DNA of 36,193 nucleotides from Xanthobacteraceae bacterium (GTDB lineage: Bacteria > Pseudomonadota > Alphaproteobacteria > Rhizobiales > Xanthobacteraceae), in the NCBI GenBank assembly GCA_030037645.1, contig JASHQI010000214.1, positions 1 to 36,193 on the forward strand, given 5' to 3'. Numbering within the stretch: the first letter of the stretch is position 1; each line of letters begins with the position of its first letter. A model generated the notes under the pieces. It saw only the letters and a list, made by a program, of their open reading frames with translations. It was not told the DNA's origin and did no database searches. Both the position numbers and the translations under genes were made by a program. Shown here in pieces: positions 23,447 to 32,971 of the stretch.

Positions 23447-24199
23447 TCAAACAATCAAATGCCTGGCAAAAAAGGCAACCAATCGCCCCTGCGCAACGTT
23501 TCGACTTTCACATCTAAAACCGTGTCCCTCGCCTCGATAATAGTGAACTTCGGGATCGCGGCCGCATGACCGCAATCTGAGTTCCAGGCGTCGCGTGCAT
23601 TCGACGCTCCACACCGGATCATCTTCGCCATGACTCAGAAAAACGGGACCGGAATACCGTTCCAGCTCAATCGGCGTTGTTGGTGTCAGCCCTTCGGAGC
23701 TGCCACGCCAGCGCCATGCGCGTTTTGATGGATCCCAAGTCTCCCGTTCCTTTGGATTCCAGTTGCCCGCGATAAAAGCGCCGGCGATCGTGTCGGATGG
23801 TGAATGCGCCGCCACCGCGTCTGGAAGGTCGGCCAATCCGTCGCGTGCCATCAAACTCGTCAGCAGGATGGCGTGTTCGGCGCCGCGCGAAGCGCCGTAA
23901 AGTCCGACCTTGCCCGAGACTGTGGCATGCTCACGCAGCCACCGCAGTGCATCGACAGTCTGGTCGAGATCGACATCATGGATGTCGCCGGCATGCCAGC
24001 CATTGCCGCCTTTGCTGTATGGATACGCGAACGTGACGAATCCATTCATCGCGAGCGCCAATGCCAGCCAGGAGCTCCAACCGGCAAAACCTCCTTCGCT
24101 GCCATGCAACAGGAGAATTCCCGGACTCCGCTCCGCTCCTTTGGGTACATGAAGGCACGCATTCTTTAACGCGGGCCGGAATTCCACATCATAAGCCAT
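23447..24199 (-). CDS. Alpha/beta hydrolase (dienelactone hydrolase/BAAT-like)
   Basis: The 250-residue protein has an alpha/beta-hydrolase fold. The oxyanion/strand motif is GILLLHGSEGG, the nucleophile elbow is GASRG (S104), the acid is in SHGEDDPVW (D193 or D194) and the His is in GEGHGF (H226). The arrangement resembles acyl-CoA thioesterase C-terminal (BAAT) or dienelactone hydrolase proteins, so an ester or thioester is the likely substrate. It is convergent with the glycosyltransferase gene, 4 bp apart, and lies in the same lower-GC patch. The spacer 24200-24477 towards efeB has no recognisable gene. Confidence 0.86.
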   Translation of the reverse strand: MAYDVEFRPALKNACLHVPKGAERSPGILLLHGSEGGFAGWSSWLALALAMNGFVTFAYPYSKGGNGWHAGDIHDVDLDQTVDALRWLREHATVSGKVGLYGASRGAEHAILLTSLMARDGLADLPDAVAAHSPSDTIAGAFIAGNWNPKERETWDPSKRAWRWRGSSEGLTPTTPIELERYSGPVFLSHGEDDPVWSVECTRRLELRLRSCGRDPEVHYYRGEGHGFRCESRNVAQGRLVAFFARHLIV

Positions 24200-24477
24200 G
24201 TCCGCCGGCGCTTTCCGGTGTGCAATCTCGTTGAATTATACCCGCAAACTGCAAGCTGCCACGCGGCGTCTGATGATCGTGCCGAGGCGCCTGACAACAA
24301 CATACAACGGTTCCAATTCAGCCGGTATCGGTGCGAAGCGCGATGACATGCAGCGAATATCGGTTGCGCGTCAAACTCGGACATCATCGTGAGTGCGCGT
24401 TTCCGCCATCCCTTCCCCAAGCGGCTAGCGACCACCGCTTATGAAGCTGTTGGCGGACCACGCAATTCATCCGCAGA

Positions 24478-25770
24478 CTACGCAGACAACAACGTGTCGC
24501 CGAGAAAGCGATCCAGCTTCGGCACTCCCGGAAGGACGAAGAAGTATCCGCCGCCGATCGGCTTGATGTACTCTTCCAACGCTTCGCCGTTGAGCCGATC
24601 CTGTACGGTCAGAAATCCCGCCGCCAGATTGGACTGGAAGCACACGAATATAAGGCCCATGTCGAGCTGACCGTTGCTGCTCGCGCCTTTCGAGAAATTA
24701 TACGGTCGCCGCAGAATCAAGCTGCTCTGCGTTTCCGGCGTTCGCGGATTGGCGCGCCTGATGTGCGCCGTAAGCGGGATGCGCAATCCCTTCGGGTCAT
24801 CGGCGTAGTCCGGAACGTCATGCTCGTGTTTTTCTCCGAGCGGCGCACCGTTCATCTTGTAGCGCCCGAAGATCTGCTGCTGCTCGTTGAGCGGCGTCCG
24901 ATCCCAGTGCTCGACCAGATTGCGAATGATGCGGACCACCTGATAGCTGCCACCCGCCGTCCACGCCGGCTCGTCGGCGCCCGGTTGAACCCAGACGTGC
25001 CGGTTCATCAGTTCGTCGTCGGATGCCGCGAGATTTGCGGTGCCGTCCTTGAAGCCGAGAAGGTTGCGAACGGTCTCCTTGCCCAACTCCCGCACGGTGT
25101 CGGCAGGCAGAAAACCGTCGATCTTCCAGCGCACCGTCAGCAGGTCGGGCGTATTCTTGATGATGTCGCGCAGCGCATGAATGACGGTTTCCTCGCGATT
25201 GGCGCAGAACTGGATCAGCATGTCGCCGTGGCAAATGCGGTCGTCCAAAGCGTCATTGGGAAATTGCGACATCCTGACAAGATGCTTCGGTTTGAGATGC
25301 GCAAGGCCGAACCGACCATCGAACATGCTCGCGCCCAGCGCCACCGTGACGGTGAGATTGTCCGGCACCACGACCGGACCGAGCAGGCCCGAATCCGCTG
25401 CCGGCAACAACGGATCGCGGGCCGGAACCGGGCCGCCCACCATCAGAAACGAGATGCGCTCGGTCAGCGTCCGCAACAGCCGCTCCATGTCGGGACGATT
25501 TTGGGCCAGCACATCGAACGCAACCATCGTCGCCGCCGCGGGCTCAGGAGTGACGATGCCGGACTGATGAACGCCGAAGAACGGCTGCGACTGATGCGCG
25601 GTTTTGGTGTCATCGGTTTCCGCCGCCCGCGCCGCGATCGGGGCAACCGCGCCCAATGAAGCCATGCCTGTGGCGGCGCCGAGCTTGAGAAGCGAACGGC
25701 GCGATGCGCACGCGGGCGGCGGCGCGCCAAGGCGCTCGCCATCCGGTCCAGTATCGTTGCGCTTTGTCAT
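24478..25770 (-). CDS. efeB: Iron-uptake Dyp-type peroxidase EfeB (deferrochelatase)
   Basis: The 430-residue protein is a Tat-exported (SRRSLLKLG at residues 23-31) periplasmic haem peroxidase of the DyP family. The GXXDG motif is GFKDG (239-243, catalytic D242), the proximal haem His is H336 (TAHIRRANPR) and the conserved Arg is in LILRRPYNF. EfeB is the third component of the EfeUOB ferrous iron uptake system, where it oxidises Fe(II) and may also release iron from haem. Its start overlaps the stop of efeO (ATGA), so the two are co-translated. It closes the minus-strand operon. Confidence 0.95.
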   Translation of the reverse strand: MTKRNDTGPDGERLGAPPPACASRRSLLKLGAATGMASLGAVAPIAARAAETDDTKTAHQSQPFFGVHQSGIVTPEPAAATMVAFDVLAQNRPDMERLLRTLTERISFLMVGGPVPARDPLLPAADSGLLGPVVVPDNLTVTVALGASMFDGRFGLAHLKPKHLVRMSQFPNDALDDRICHGDMLIQFCANREETVIHALRDIIKNTPDLLTVRWKIDGFLPADTVRELGKETVRNLLGFKDGTANLAASDDELMNRHVWVQPGADEPAWTAGGSYQVVRIIRNLVEHWDRTPLNEQQQIFGRYKMNGAPLGEKHEHDVPDYADDPKGLRIPLTAHIRRANPRTPETQSSLILRRPYNFSKGASSNGQLDMGLIFVCFQSNLAAGFLTVQDRLNGEALEEYIKPIGGGYFFVLPGVPKLDRFLGDTLLSA

Positions 25771-26906
25771 TCCAATCCCAATTGGCCACGCAGCGTCGAG
25801 AGATCCTCGGCCAAGGTCGTAATCGGCCCCTTCATGGCCCGGCGATCGCTTTCCGTCACCTTGTCGTAAGTCTGAAAGCCGTCGCCGGATTTGTATTTCG
25901 CCAAGATGACATCGACGTCCTGGAAATTGTCATCGACGCGCTTGACGAAGTCGGGATTTCGCTTGGCCTCGAGCGGTCGCAACAAGGTATAGATCTTCTG
26001 CGCTCCGTCGATATTGGCCTGGAAATCCCAAAGATCGGTGTGGCTGTAGCGATCTTCCTCGCCGGTGATCTTGGTGGCCGCCACTTCCTCGATGAGGTCG
26101 GCCGCGCCGCCGACCATCTTTCCTGCCGGAATGGTCAGATTTTCGATGCGGCTATGGAGCTCGTTAACGTCATGCATCAATCTATCGGCGGTGTCCTGCG
26201 CGGCCGCCGTGCTCTTGTCGATGAAGAGGAATTTCTCGATCTTGTGAAATCCGACAAAGCCGGGATCATTTTCTCTTTTTTCGTAATCGTCCGCCCGTGA
26301 ATCGATCGCTTTGTCGAGATCGCTGAACAGTTCGGCAACCGGCTCTATCCGCTCGTAGTGGACGCGGGTCGGCGCGTAGAGCGCTTGCGCCTTGGCGAGA
26401 TCATTCGCCTTGATCGCGGCGACAAAGGCCTGCGTCCCGATAACCAACGCCTCGACCTCGCGCAACACGTAAAGCTTGTATTCGGCCAACGGCCCGGCGA
26501 GATCCACGGCGCTGACCGGACCGGGTGGCGCGCTCGCGGCGGTGGCCTGGACGATCAGTTGTCCTTTGGGGTTGTTGAGGAGACCGCAGGTCATCTGATA
26601 TCGGCCGGCCGACAGCGTCGCCGACAGCTTTTGCGTGAAGCCGGGGAGAATATTCTCGCGTTCTTCGACCACCATGACGCCGTCGAGGATTTCCCATTCG
26701 AGCGCGCGCTGGCTGGCGTTCTTGATCGCGAATGTCGACTTGCCCGCGGCGACCGTCAGCGAATTCGGAGCGCAGCCCTTGTCGGTGACCGTTACGTTGA
26801 CGGGCGCCGCTTCCGCTGCGAGCGCCGGCGCTGGCAACAGACCCAGCAGTCCCCCGCCCGCCGTCAAGGCCATGAGTGTTCGATGCAGAGCCCGGCACGT
26901 CGACAT
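25767..26906 (-). CDS. efeO: Iron uptake system protein EfeO (cupredoxin plus imelysin)
   Basis: The 379-residue periplasmic protein has a signal peptide (to about residue 30, ALA|AEA), a cupredoxin-like domain (about 35-122, with Cys in MTCGLLNNPKGQLIV) and an imelysin/M75 domain. The latter's HxxE motif is H221-K-I-E224 in GFHKIEKFLF. EfeO binds iron or ferroxidase copper and delivers it to the EfeU permease. The ATG at 26906 is chosen because GGTAGG lies about 8 bases upstream, and a TTG start further out would overlap efeU. It starts 7 bp after the efeU stop. Confidence 0.95.
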   Translation of the reverse strand: MSTCRALHRTLMALTAGGGLLGLLPAPALAAEAAPVNVTVTDKGCAPNSLTVAAGKSTFAIKNASQRALEWEILDGVMVVEERENILPGFTQKLSATLSAGRYQMTCGLLNNPKGQLIVQATAASAPPGPVSAVDLAGPLAEYKLYVLREVEALVIGTQAFVAAIKANDLAKAQALYAPTRVHYERIEPVAELFSDLDKAIDSRADDYEKRENDPGFVGFHKIEKFLFIDKSTAAAQDTADRLMHDVNELHSRIENLTIPAGKMVGGAADLIEEVAATKITGEEDRYSHTDLWDFQANIDGAQKIYTLLRPLEAKRNPDFVKRVDDNFQDVDVILAKYKSGDGFQTYDKVTESDRRAMKGPITTLAEDLSTLRGQLGLE

Positions 26907-26913
26907 TTGCGGC

Positions 26914-27759
26914 CTACCGAGCCTTGGAGCCAAGCGGCAACACCGCCATCGGCGGACGGTCGCGTCGGGTGAAGAACAGCAGCAAAACCGGAATCAGGAA
27001 GCCAAGATAGGCTACAAGTTCGCCGACAGTCGGCGCTTCCTGGTAGCCGAAAAAGCCGCTGAGCAGCGTTCCGAAGAGGCCGTCTGCCGGAAGAATGTTG
27101 CTGAGGTCGAAGGTCGCCCCCTGCAGGCCGTTCCAGATGCCGGCTTCATGAAAGGCGCGCACTGCGCCGGCAAGCAGTCCGGCGGCAACGAAGATGATGA
27201 AAACACCGGTCCATTGGAAGAAGTGCTGCAATTTGATCCGCGTGCCGCCAACGTAAATGGCAAGACCAATCGCAAATGCGCAGATCAGACCCAGTGCAGC
27301 GCCGATCAAGATGGACCAGTTTTGACTTTGCTGAACGATCGCGGAAAGGAAAAAGATCGTTTCCAGGCCTTCGCGTCCGACGGCGAGAAACGCCAAGCTC
27401 GCAAGGGCAAGGCCGCCGCGCCTTCCCCGCGAGAGCGCGGCGTCCACGGAAGCGCGGAGATCGGAGGCGATCGAGCGTGCGGCCTTGCGCATCCAGAACA
27501 CCATCGACGTCAGCATGACGACGGCGATCACCGCGACACAACCTTCGAACATTTCCTGCTGTCGCTGCGGGAACTCCGCTCCCGCGACCTCAAGGGCCGC
27601 CGCGAGAGCGATACAGCCCGCGATCGCGCCAATGATTCCGACCCACACCGCAGGAAGCCACTGCCGGCGACCGGTCTGCGCGAGATAGCTCGACACGATG
27701 CCGACAATAATGGCGGCTTCAGTCCCTTCGCGTAGCATGATCAGAAAGGCGACGAACAC
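26914..27759 (-). CDS. efeU: Ferrous iron permease EfeU (FTR1 family)
   Basis: The 281-residue protein has about seven hydrophobic helices and two REXXE iron-handling motifs, REGTE (residues 10-14) and REGLE (129-133), diagnostic for FTR1/EfeU. A GTG start at 27759 gives an N-terminus (FVAFLIMLREGTEA) that lines up with E. coli EfeU (FVPFLIMLREGLEA) and has GGTGG 6 bases upstream. The frame stays open to a TTG at 27855, adding 32 unlike residues, and I reject that extension. First gene of efeUOB. Iron regulation is expected, but no textbook Fur box is obvious upstream. Confidence 0.94.
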   Translation of the reverse strand: MFVAFLIMLREGTEAAIIVGIVSSYLAQTGRRQWLPAVWVGIIGAIAGCIALAAALEVAGAEFPQRQQEMFEGCVAVIAVVMLTSMVFWMRKAARSIASDLRASVDAALSRGRRGGLALASLAFLAVGREGLETIFFLSAIVQQSQNWSILIGAALGLICAFAIGLAIYVGGTRIKLQHFFQWTGVFIIFVAAGLLAGAVRAFHEAGIWNGLQGATFDLSNILPADGLFGTLLSGFFGYQEAPTVGELVAYLGFLIPVLLLFFTRRDRPPMAVLPLGSKAR

Positions 27760-28080
27760 GACGATCCACCGATTGGCTGGATCGCATCCTTTTATGGGCT
27801 GGCGCCACGCTTGCAAGCGAAAAGCGCTAAAATAGCGCAAATTTAATGAGCGCAATCAATAGGTTATAACGATTACAAACTGCGAGACGAAACGACCAAT
27901 GGACTTCGAATAGGCATTCAAGCCGAAGCGATTTGTGGCCCCGGGGGTGAGAACCGCTTATGGAGGATAGAGCCGCGCGTCTTGAGCGAAGCATCAAGGA
28001 TTGAATCGCTCACCAGTCATGTGGTCGGCACGTCGAGGAACGGGCGATAGTAATCGCACTGGTATCGGCCGCGACCGTTT
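27760..28080. promoter_or_regulatory. Upstream region of efeUOB, with repeated short motifs
   Basis: This 321-bp space lies between efeU and the DUF6163 gene. On the efeU strand three similar 7-mers lie in tandem: AGCGCTA at 27823-27829, AGCGCAA at 27834-27840 and AGCGCAA at 27849-27855 (plus-strand coordinates and spelling). The palindrome GTTATAAC is at 27863-27870. The stretch 27820-27885 is AT-rich for this genome and is the probable promoter zone. I cannot match it to a known Fur, Irr or RirA box, so this is a weak call. Confidence 0.3.
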
Positions 28081-28539
28081 TCACCTTGGCCGCTCGCGCG
28101 CCGAAACGATCGCGAGCCACAAATAAATGCCCAGCAGCGCGACCGCGACGCAGACCACGATAACGCTGCCACCGTATATTTGCGGAAAAAACACTTCGAT
28201 GACCGCCAAAGACACGATCGACGCGAGCCACACCACCGCGCCCCAGGCGGCGGCGAGCCACAATCCGACCGCCGCTACGAGATCGATGACGGCGAAAAAC
28301 ACCGTAGCCGCCTGCCACGCGACCGTATGCATTTGAAAGCTGGTATCGGGGCCGGCACCGATGCCGCAGACCTGAGCCCAATGATAGAGGCCCGTGGCCA
28401 GCGATAAGACCGCCATGATGCGCAGGAATATGACGAGATACTCGGTCCAGGACCCGGCGGCATTACGGGCTTTGCTCACCCGCACCGGCTCGAGCGTGTC
28501 GCTGGGCCGAGAAGGCCGCCGCTGCGAAGGATCGATCAT
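28081..28539 (-). CDS. DUF6163 family membrane protein
   Basis: The 152-residue protein has four hydrophobic helices (LVIFLRIMAVLSLATGLYHWA, the segment around TVFFAVIDLVAAVGLWLA, AVVWLASIVSLAVIEVFF and VIVVCVAVALLGIYLWLA). The core AATVFFAVIDLVAAVGLWLA and VIEVFFPQIYGG match my memory of the DUF6163 family in Rhizobiales, which often lies beside hemB. The ATG at 28539 is chosen because the longer open frame upstream is unlike a protein. Divergent from hemB. No function is known. Confidence 0.78.
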   Translation of the reverse strand: MIDPSQRRPSRPSDTLEPVRVSKARNAAGSWTEYLVIFLRIMAVLSLATGLYHWAQVCGIGAGPDTSFQMHTVAWQAATVFFAVIDLVAAVGLWLAAAWGAVVWLASIVSLAVIEVFFPQIYGGSVIVVCVAVALLGIYLWLAIVSARERPR

Positions 28540-28614
28540 TCCAATTCCGTTACGCGCCGACTGCAGCGAAATAACCGACCTTCCGATCGGCATCCCGTTC
28601 CAGCTTGGTATTGG

Positions 28615-28660
28615 AGCATGATCATTCCGAAAATCACAACCAACCCGGATCAAGTCCGGG
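28615..28660. repeat. Partial mosaic repeat with hairpin in the hemB upstream region
   Basis: GAGCATGATCATTCCGAAAA (28615 onward) resembles the GCATGATC...CCGAAAA arm of common Rhizobiales mosaic repeats. It is followed by a hairpin, CCCGGA-TCAAG-TCCGGG at 28644-28660. The matching second arm is not evident, so this may be a fragment. It lies in the 288-bp space between DUF6163 and hemB. Confidence 0.4.
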
Positions 28661-28719
28661 CAGGCCGCTTCGAGATCGTGCCCTGAGCGATGCCGCCTGG
28701 ACCGATAAAGACGGCCTGA

Positions 28720-29919
<1,200 letters not shown>

Positions 29920-29961
29920 GGGACTGACCTCGCCGGGGATGGTAGCAGCGAGGGGGGTGTC

Positions 29962-30915
29962 ATGCGTGGGGACTACGACGATAATATTCGGATTTATGCG
30001 CCGCTCATCCGGCGGATCCTGATCCTGGTCGCGGTGATCATCGCTGTTCCCGTGGTGCTATGGACGATCACCACATTCATGCGCACCTATGTGGGACCGC
30101 CAAAATTGCCCACCTTCCAGCCGATGACGACGGCCGCGGGAACCGCGGCACCGGCCAACACGGCTGACACCGCAACGGCCACTCAGGTCGCTCCGGCAAG
30201 CCAGGCCGCCAGCGCGTCCCAGCCTGGCTCCGCAATCGTGCCGGCGACCGCGACGACTGCGAATACTGGCGCCGCTAGGGCCGCCGCCCCCGCGACCATG
30301 GATACCGCAGCGACGAACACCGCTGTCTCCAGCACGCCTGCAGCGATCGTGACGACCTCAACCACGATCGCAAACACCAATGCTTCCGGTCCCGCCTCCG
30401 CAACGGTCGCAGCGCCAACCGCGGACACGAATGCCCCGAGCGCGAGCCCGCAGGCGCCAATGGCCGACCGGCTCGATAGCGGCGTCGCCAACGCGCCGCC
30501 GGCAGACAGCCTCAACACTGCGGAGACCACGACCGAAGCGCCCAGCGCCACACCGCCTGCCGCAACCGACGGGGTTGCGCCCCAGGCAGCGACTACCGAA
30601 AATCCAAATGCAGCGCCCGACGCCGCGCCCAGTTCCGCGTCGACACCCGCGGTCGAGCCGCAGGCCAATTCAAGCGATCAAGCCGACGACACTCCACCGG
30701 CCGCCCAACCCATCACCGGCCCAATCCCCTTGCCCCTCCCTCGCCCGCGCTATTTGGCTTTGGCCCAGTTGGGTGTCCCTCTGCCCCGGCCACGGCCGGC
30801 GGACGTGCCCGATGAGAGCGCAGCGCCGGCGTCCAATGGACCGCTCGATTGGCTCGGCAATCTCTTTCATCCTGCGCAGCAGGCCGCGGAGCCGACGACG
30901 CCAGGGGATCAATAG
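29962..30915 (+). CDS. Membrane-anchored Ala/Thr/Pro-rich protein of unknown function
   Basis: The 317-residue protein has a short cytosolic N-terminus, one membrane helix at about residues 19-40 (RRILILVAVIIAVPVVLWTITTFM) and then a long, low-complexity Ala/Thr/Ser/Pro periplasmic stretch. Near the C-terminus two proline-arginine motifs, GPIPLPLPRPRY and VPLPRPRPADV, are followed by a GPLDWLGNLF segment. GAGGGGGG precedes the ATG. It resembles hemB-linked hypothetical proteins of Rhizobiales. The linker composition suggests a periplasm-spanning tether, as in TonB- or Tol-like proteins, but no such domain is seen. It is convergent with the threonine ammonia-lyase gene. Confidence 0.8.
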   Translation: MRGDYDDNIRIYAPLIRRILILVAVIIAVPVVLWTITTFMRTYVGPPKLPTFQPMTTAAGTAAPANTADTATATQVAPASQAASASQPGSAIVPATATTANTGAARAAAPATMDTAATNTAVSSTPAAIVTTSTTIANTNASGPASATVAAPTADTNAPSASPQAPMADRLDSGVANAPPADSLNTAETTTEAPSATPPAATDGVAPQAATTENPNAAPDAAPSSASTPAVEPQANSSDQADDTPPAAQPITGPIPLPLPRPRYLALAQLGVPLPRPRPADVPDESAAPASNGPLDWLGNLFHPAQQAAEPTTPGDQ

Positions 30916-31020
30916 CGGCGCGCGGCCCGCTCGGCGCCGCCCGCTTTGGCGGCAAAAGAATCAACCCTGTTGGCCCAATCTACGGGGGCGACAGAGACCT
31001 AATCTCCGACAATCGAGGTT

Positions 31021-32244
31021 TCACTTGAGCGCGGCGCCGCTTTCCACGCGCACCGGGTGATAGCCGTCTTTCGCCAGTGCGCGAAAGATGTCTTCGGCGT
31101 GGCTGCCGTCTCGCGTCTCCATCGTGATGTCGAGCTTGGCACCCTTGGCGGGCACATCGAGAAACAGCCGGTGATGATCGACAGTGAGAATATTGGCGCC
31201 AAGTTCGCCGAGCCGGCTTGCGATCTGGCCGAGGATTCCGGGACGATCGGGAATGGTGAGGCGGAACGACACGATCCGGTCGGAACGTTCCAATTCGCGC
31301 ACCATGATCGAGGCGAGGATACGCGGATCGATATTGCCGCCGCATAGGATCAATCCGACCTTGCGGCCGGCAAACCGCTCCGGCGCCGCCAGCATGGCGG
31401 CAAGCCCGGCAGCGCCCGCCCCTTCCGCCATGACCTTTTGCGCCGTGAGGAAGGCGTTGACGGCGCGCTCGATCATCGGTTCATCGACGAGAATGATGTC
31501 GGATACCAATTCGCGCACCACTGGCAGCGTGAGTGTGCCGACGTTGCTCACCGCGATCCCCTCGGCAAGGGTTGCACCGCCGCACGGCAGGTTGGCGCGA
31601 TGCACCGCATTCCACATTGACGGGTAGAGCGTGCTTTCGACGCCGATGATTTCGATCGACGGCCTCATGCTGCGGGCGGCAATGGCGCTGCCGGCAATCA
31701 GGCCGCCGCCGCCGACTGGGATGACCAGGACATCGAGGCCGGGAATCTCCTGCAGCATTTCCAGCGCAACGGTTCCTTGGCCGGCGATGATATGCGGATC
31801 GTCGTACGGATGAACCCAAACAAGATCGCGCTCTGCTGCGATCGCTTCGGCGCGAGACTGCGCTTGCGTCAGCGTCTCGCCGTCGAGCACTACATTGGCG
31901 CCGAATGCCTCGGTGGCCTTCACCTTCACGAACGGCGTCGAGACCGGCATGACGATGGTGGCCGGGATGGCGAGGCGCCGGGCGTGGTAGGCCACCGCCT
32001 GGGCATGATTGCCGGCCGACATCGCGATTACGCCACGCCGGCGCTCGTCGGCGCCGAGCGCCGCGAGCTTCACGCACGCGCCGCGCTCCTTGAACGAGTT
32101 GGTGACCTGTAAATTCTCGTATTTGACGTAAACTTCTGCACCGGTGAGTGCCGATAGCGGCGGCGCCAAAAGCAGCGGCGTCTGCAGCACATGGCCGGCG
32201 ATGACGCGCCGAGCAGCTTCGATATCGGCAAGCGTGACCTTCAC
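31021..32244 (-). CDS. Threonine ammonia-lyase with C-terminal ACT domain
   Basis: The 407-residue PLP enzyme deaminates threonine (and often serine) to 2-oxobutyrate, the entry to isoleucine synthesis or threonine breakdown. The Schiff-base Lys is K52 in NSFKERGA; SAGNHAQ binds the substrate carboxylate and PVGGGGLIAG cradles the PLP phosphate. The last 80 residues (FRLTIPDRPGILGQIASRLGELGANILTVDH) are one ACT domain, as in TdcB/short IlvA types. GTG at 32244 is chosen because AAGGAG lies 8 bases upstream; the open frame to 32298 lacks such a site. The symbol ilvA or tdcB cannot be decided. Confidence 0.94.
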   Translation of the reverse strand: MKVTLADIEAARRVIAGHVLQTPLLLAPPLSALTGAEVYVKYENLQVTNSFKERGACVKLAALGADERRRGVIAMSAGNHAQAVAYHARRLAIPATIVMPVSTPFVKVKATEAFGANVVLDGETLTQAQSRAEAIAAERDLVWVHPYDDPHIIAGQGTVALEMLQEIPGLDVLVIPVGGGGLIAGSAIAARSMRPSIEIIGVESTLYPSMWNAVHRANLPCGGATLAEGIAVSNVGTLTLPVVRELVSDIILVDEPMIERAVNAFLTAQKVMAEGAGAAGLAAMLAAPERFAGRKVGLILCGGNIDPRILASIMVRELERSDRIVSFRLTIPDRPGILGQIASRLGELGANILTVDHHRLFLDVPAKGAKLDITMETRDGSHAEDIFRALAKDGYHPVRVESGAALK

Positions 32245-32366
32245 CGGGTCGCTCCTTGGGCGGCGAGCGGCTTGCCCGCCCAAAGACACCCCTTGCACTG
32301 GCGATCCCGTTTACCCATCTGCGCTGGCGTTCCTGTAAGGAGTTGATTTTCTATGAGGGGTTGATC

Positions 32367-32903
32367 ATGACCAATTCCGGACCCTCGCGAATTGGCGTCT
32401 CGTTCGATGTCAAGCCGCATGCCTACGACCCGGCGGCGAACCCGGAGCTGTTCGAGGGTGTGCTGGCGCGCCGCTTGGTCGCTTTCATCATCGACCTTAT
32501 CATCATTGCCATCCCGCTGGTCATGGCGGCGATGTTCATCTTCGTGTTCGGACTTCTGACCCTCGGCCTCGGTTGGATGCTGTTTTGGCTGTTATCGCCG
32601 TTATCGGCGATCTGGGCACTTGTCTATTTCGGCCTGACCCTGGGCAGCCAGTCCTCGGCCACCATTGGAATGCGCGCCATGGAGCTGGAAATGCGCACCT
32701 GGTACGGCGCGCCGGCCTATTTTCTGCTCGGTGCGGTGCACACCATCGTTTATTGGGTCAGCGTCAGCATGCTGACGCCGCTCATCCTGCTGGTCGGGCT
32801 GTTCAACGCCCGCAAGCGACTCCTGCACGACATGCTGATCGGCACCGTAATAATTAACAATCCGCCGCGAACGGCCTCGCTGCGCGCGCGCCGCGCCTAC
32901 TGA
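32367..32903 (+). CDS. RDD family membrane protein
   Basis: The 178-residue protein has the RDD-family opening ARRLVAFIIDLIIIAIPL (R35/R36 and D43). It has three or four hydrophobic helices and ends with the basic tail RARRAY. GAGGGG lies 6 bases before the ATG at 32367. RDD proteins are small inner-membrane proteins of mostly unknown role, sometimes linked to ion transport. The last 34 bases of the gene lie in a 45-bp direct repeat whose second copy is nearly 1 kb downstream, yet the gene keeps its natural stop. Confidence 0.9.
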   Translation: MTNSGPSRIGVSFDVKPHAYDPAANPELFEGVLARRLVAFIIDLIIIAIPLVMAAMFIFVFGLLTLGLGWMLFWLLSPLSAIWALVYFGLTLGSQSSATIGMRAMELEMRTWYGAPAYFLLGAVHTIVYWVSVSMLTPLILLVGLFNARKRLLHDMLIGTVIINNPPRTASLRARRAY

Positions 32904-32914
32904 CCCGCATTTCG
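32870..32914 (+). repeat. Direct repeat, left copy (45 bp, spans the RDD gene end)
   Basis: This segment is matched by 33851-33895 with one mismatch (G at 32907 against T at 33888). It begins inside the last codons of the RDD gene (AACGGCCTCGCTGCGCGC at the start) and runs 11 bases past its stop. Outside the 45 bases the two flanks are unrelated. It marks the left edge of an inserted segment. Confidence 0.95.
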
Positions 32915-32971
32915 TAGTGGGCTACTTTGATTAAGGCAATGCCTCGTGGCCGATCACCGAGGGTAGCGGCA

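Noticed and set aside
26635-27735. A 366-codon plus-strand open frame
   Set aside because: It overlaps efeO and efeU antisense, and both of those have diagnostic HxxE and REXXE motifs.
27760-27855. N-terminal extension of EfeU to a TTG start
   Set aside because: The extra residues are unlike the family, whereas the GTG at 27759 lines up with E. coli EfeU.
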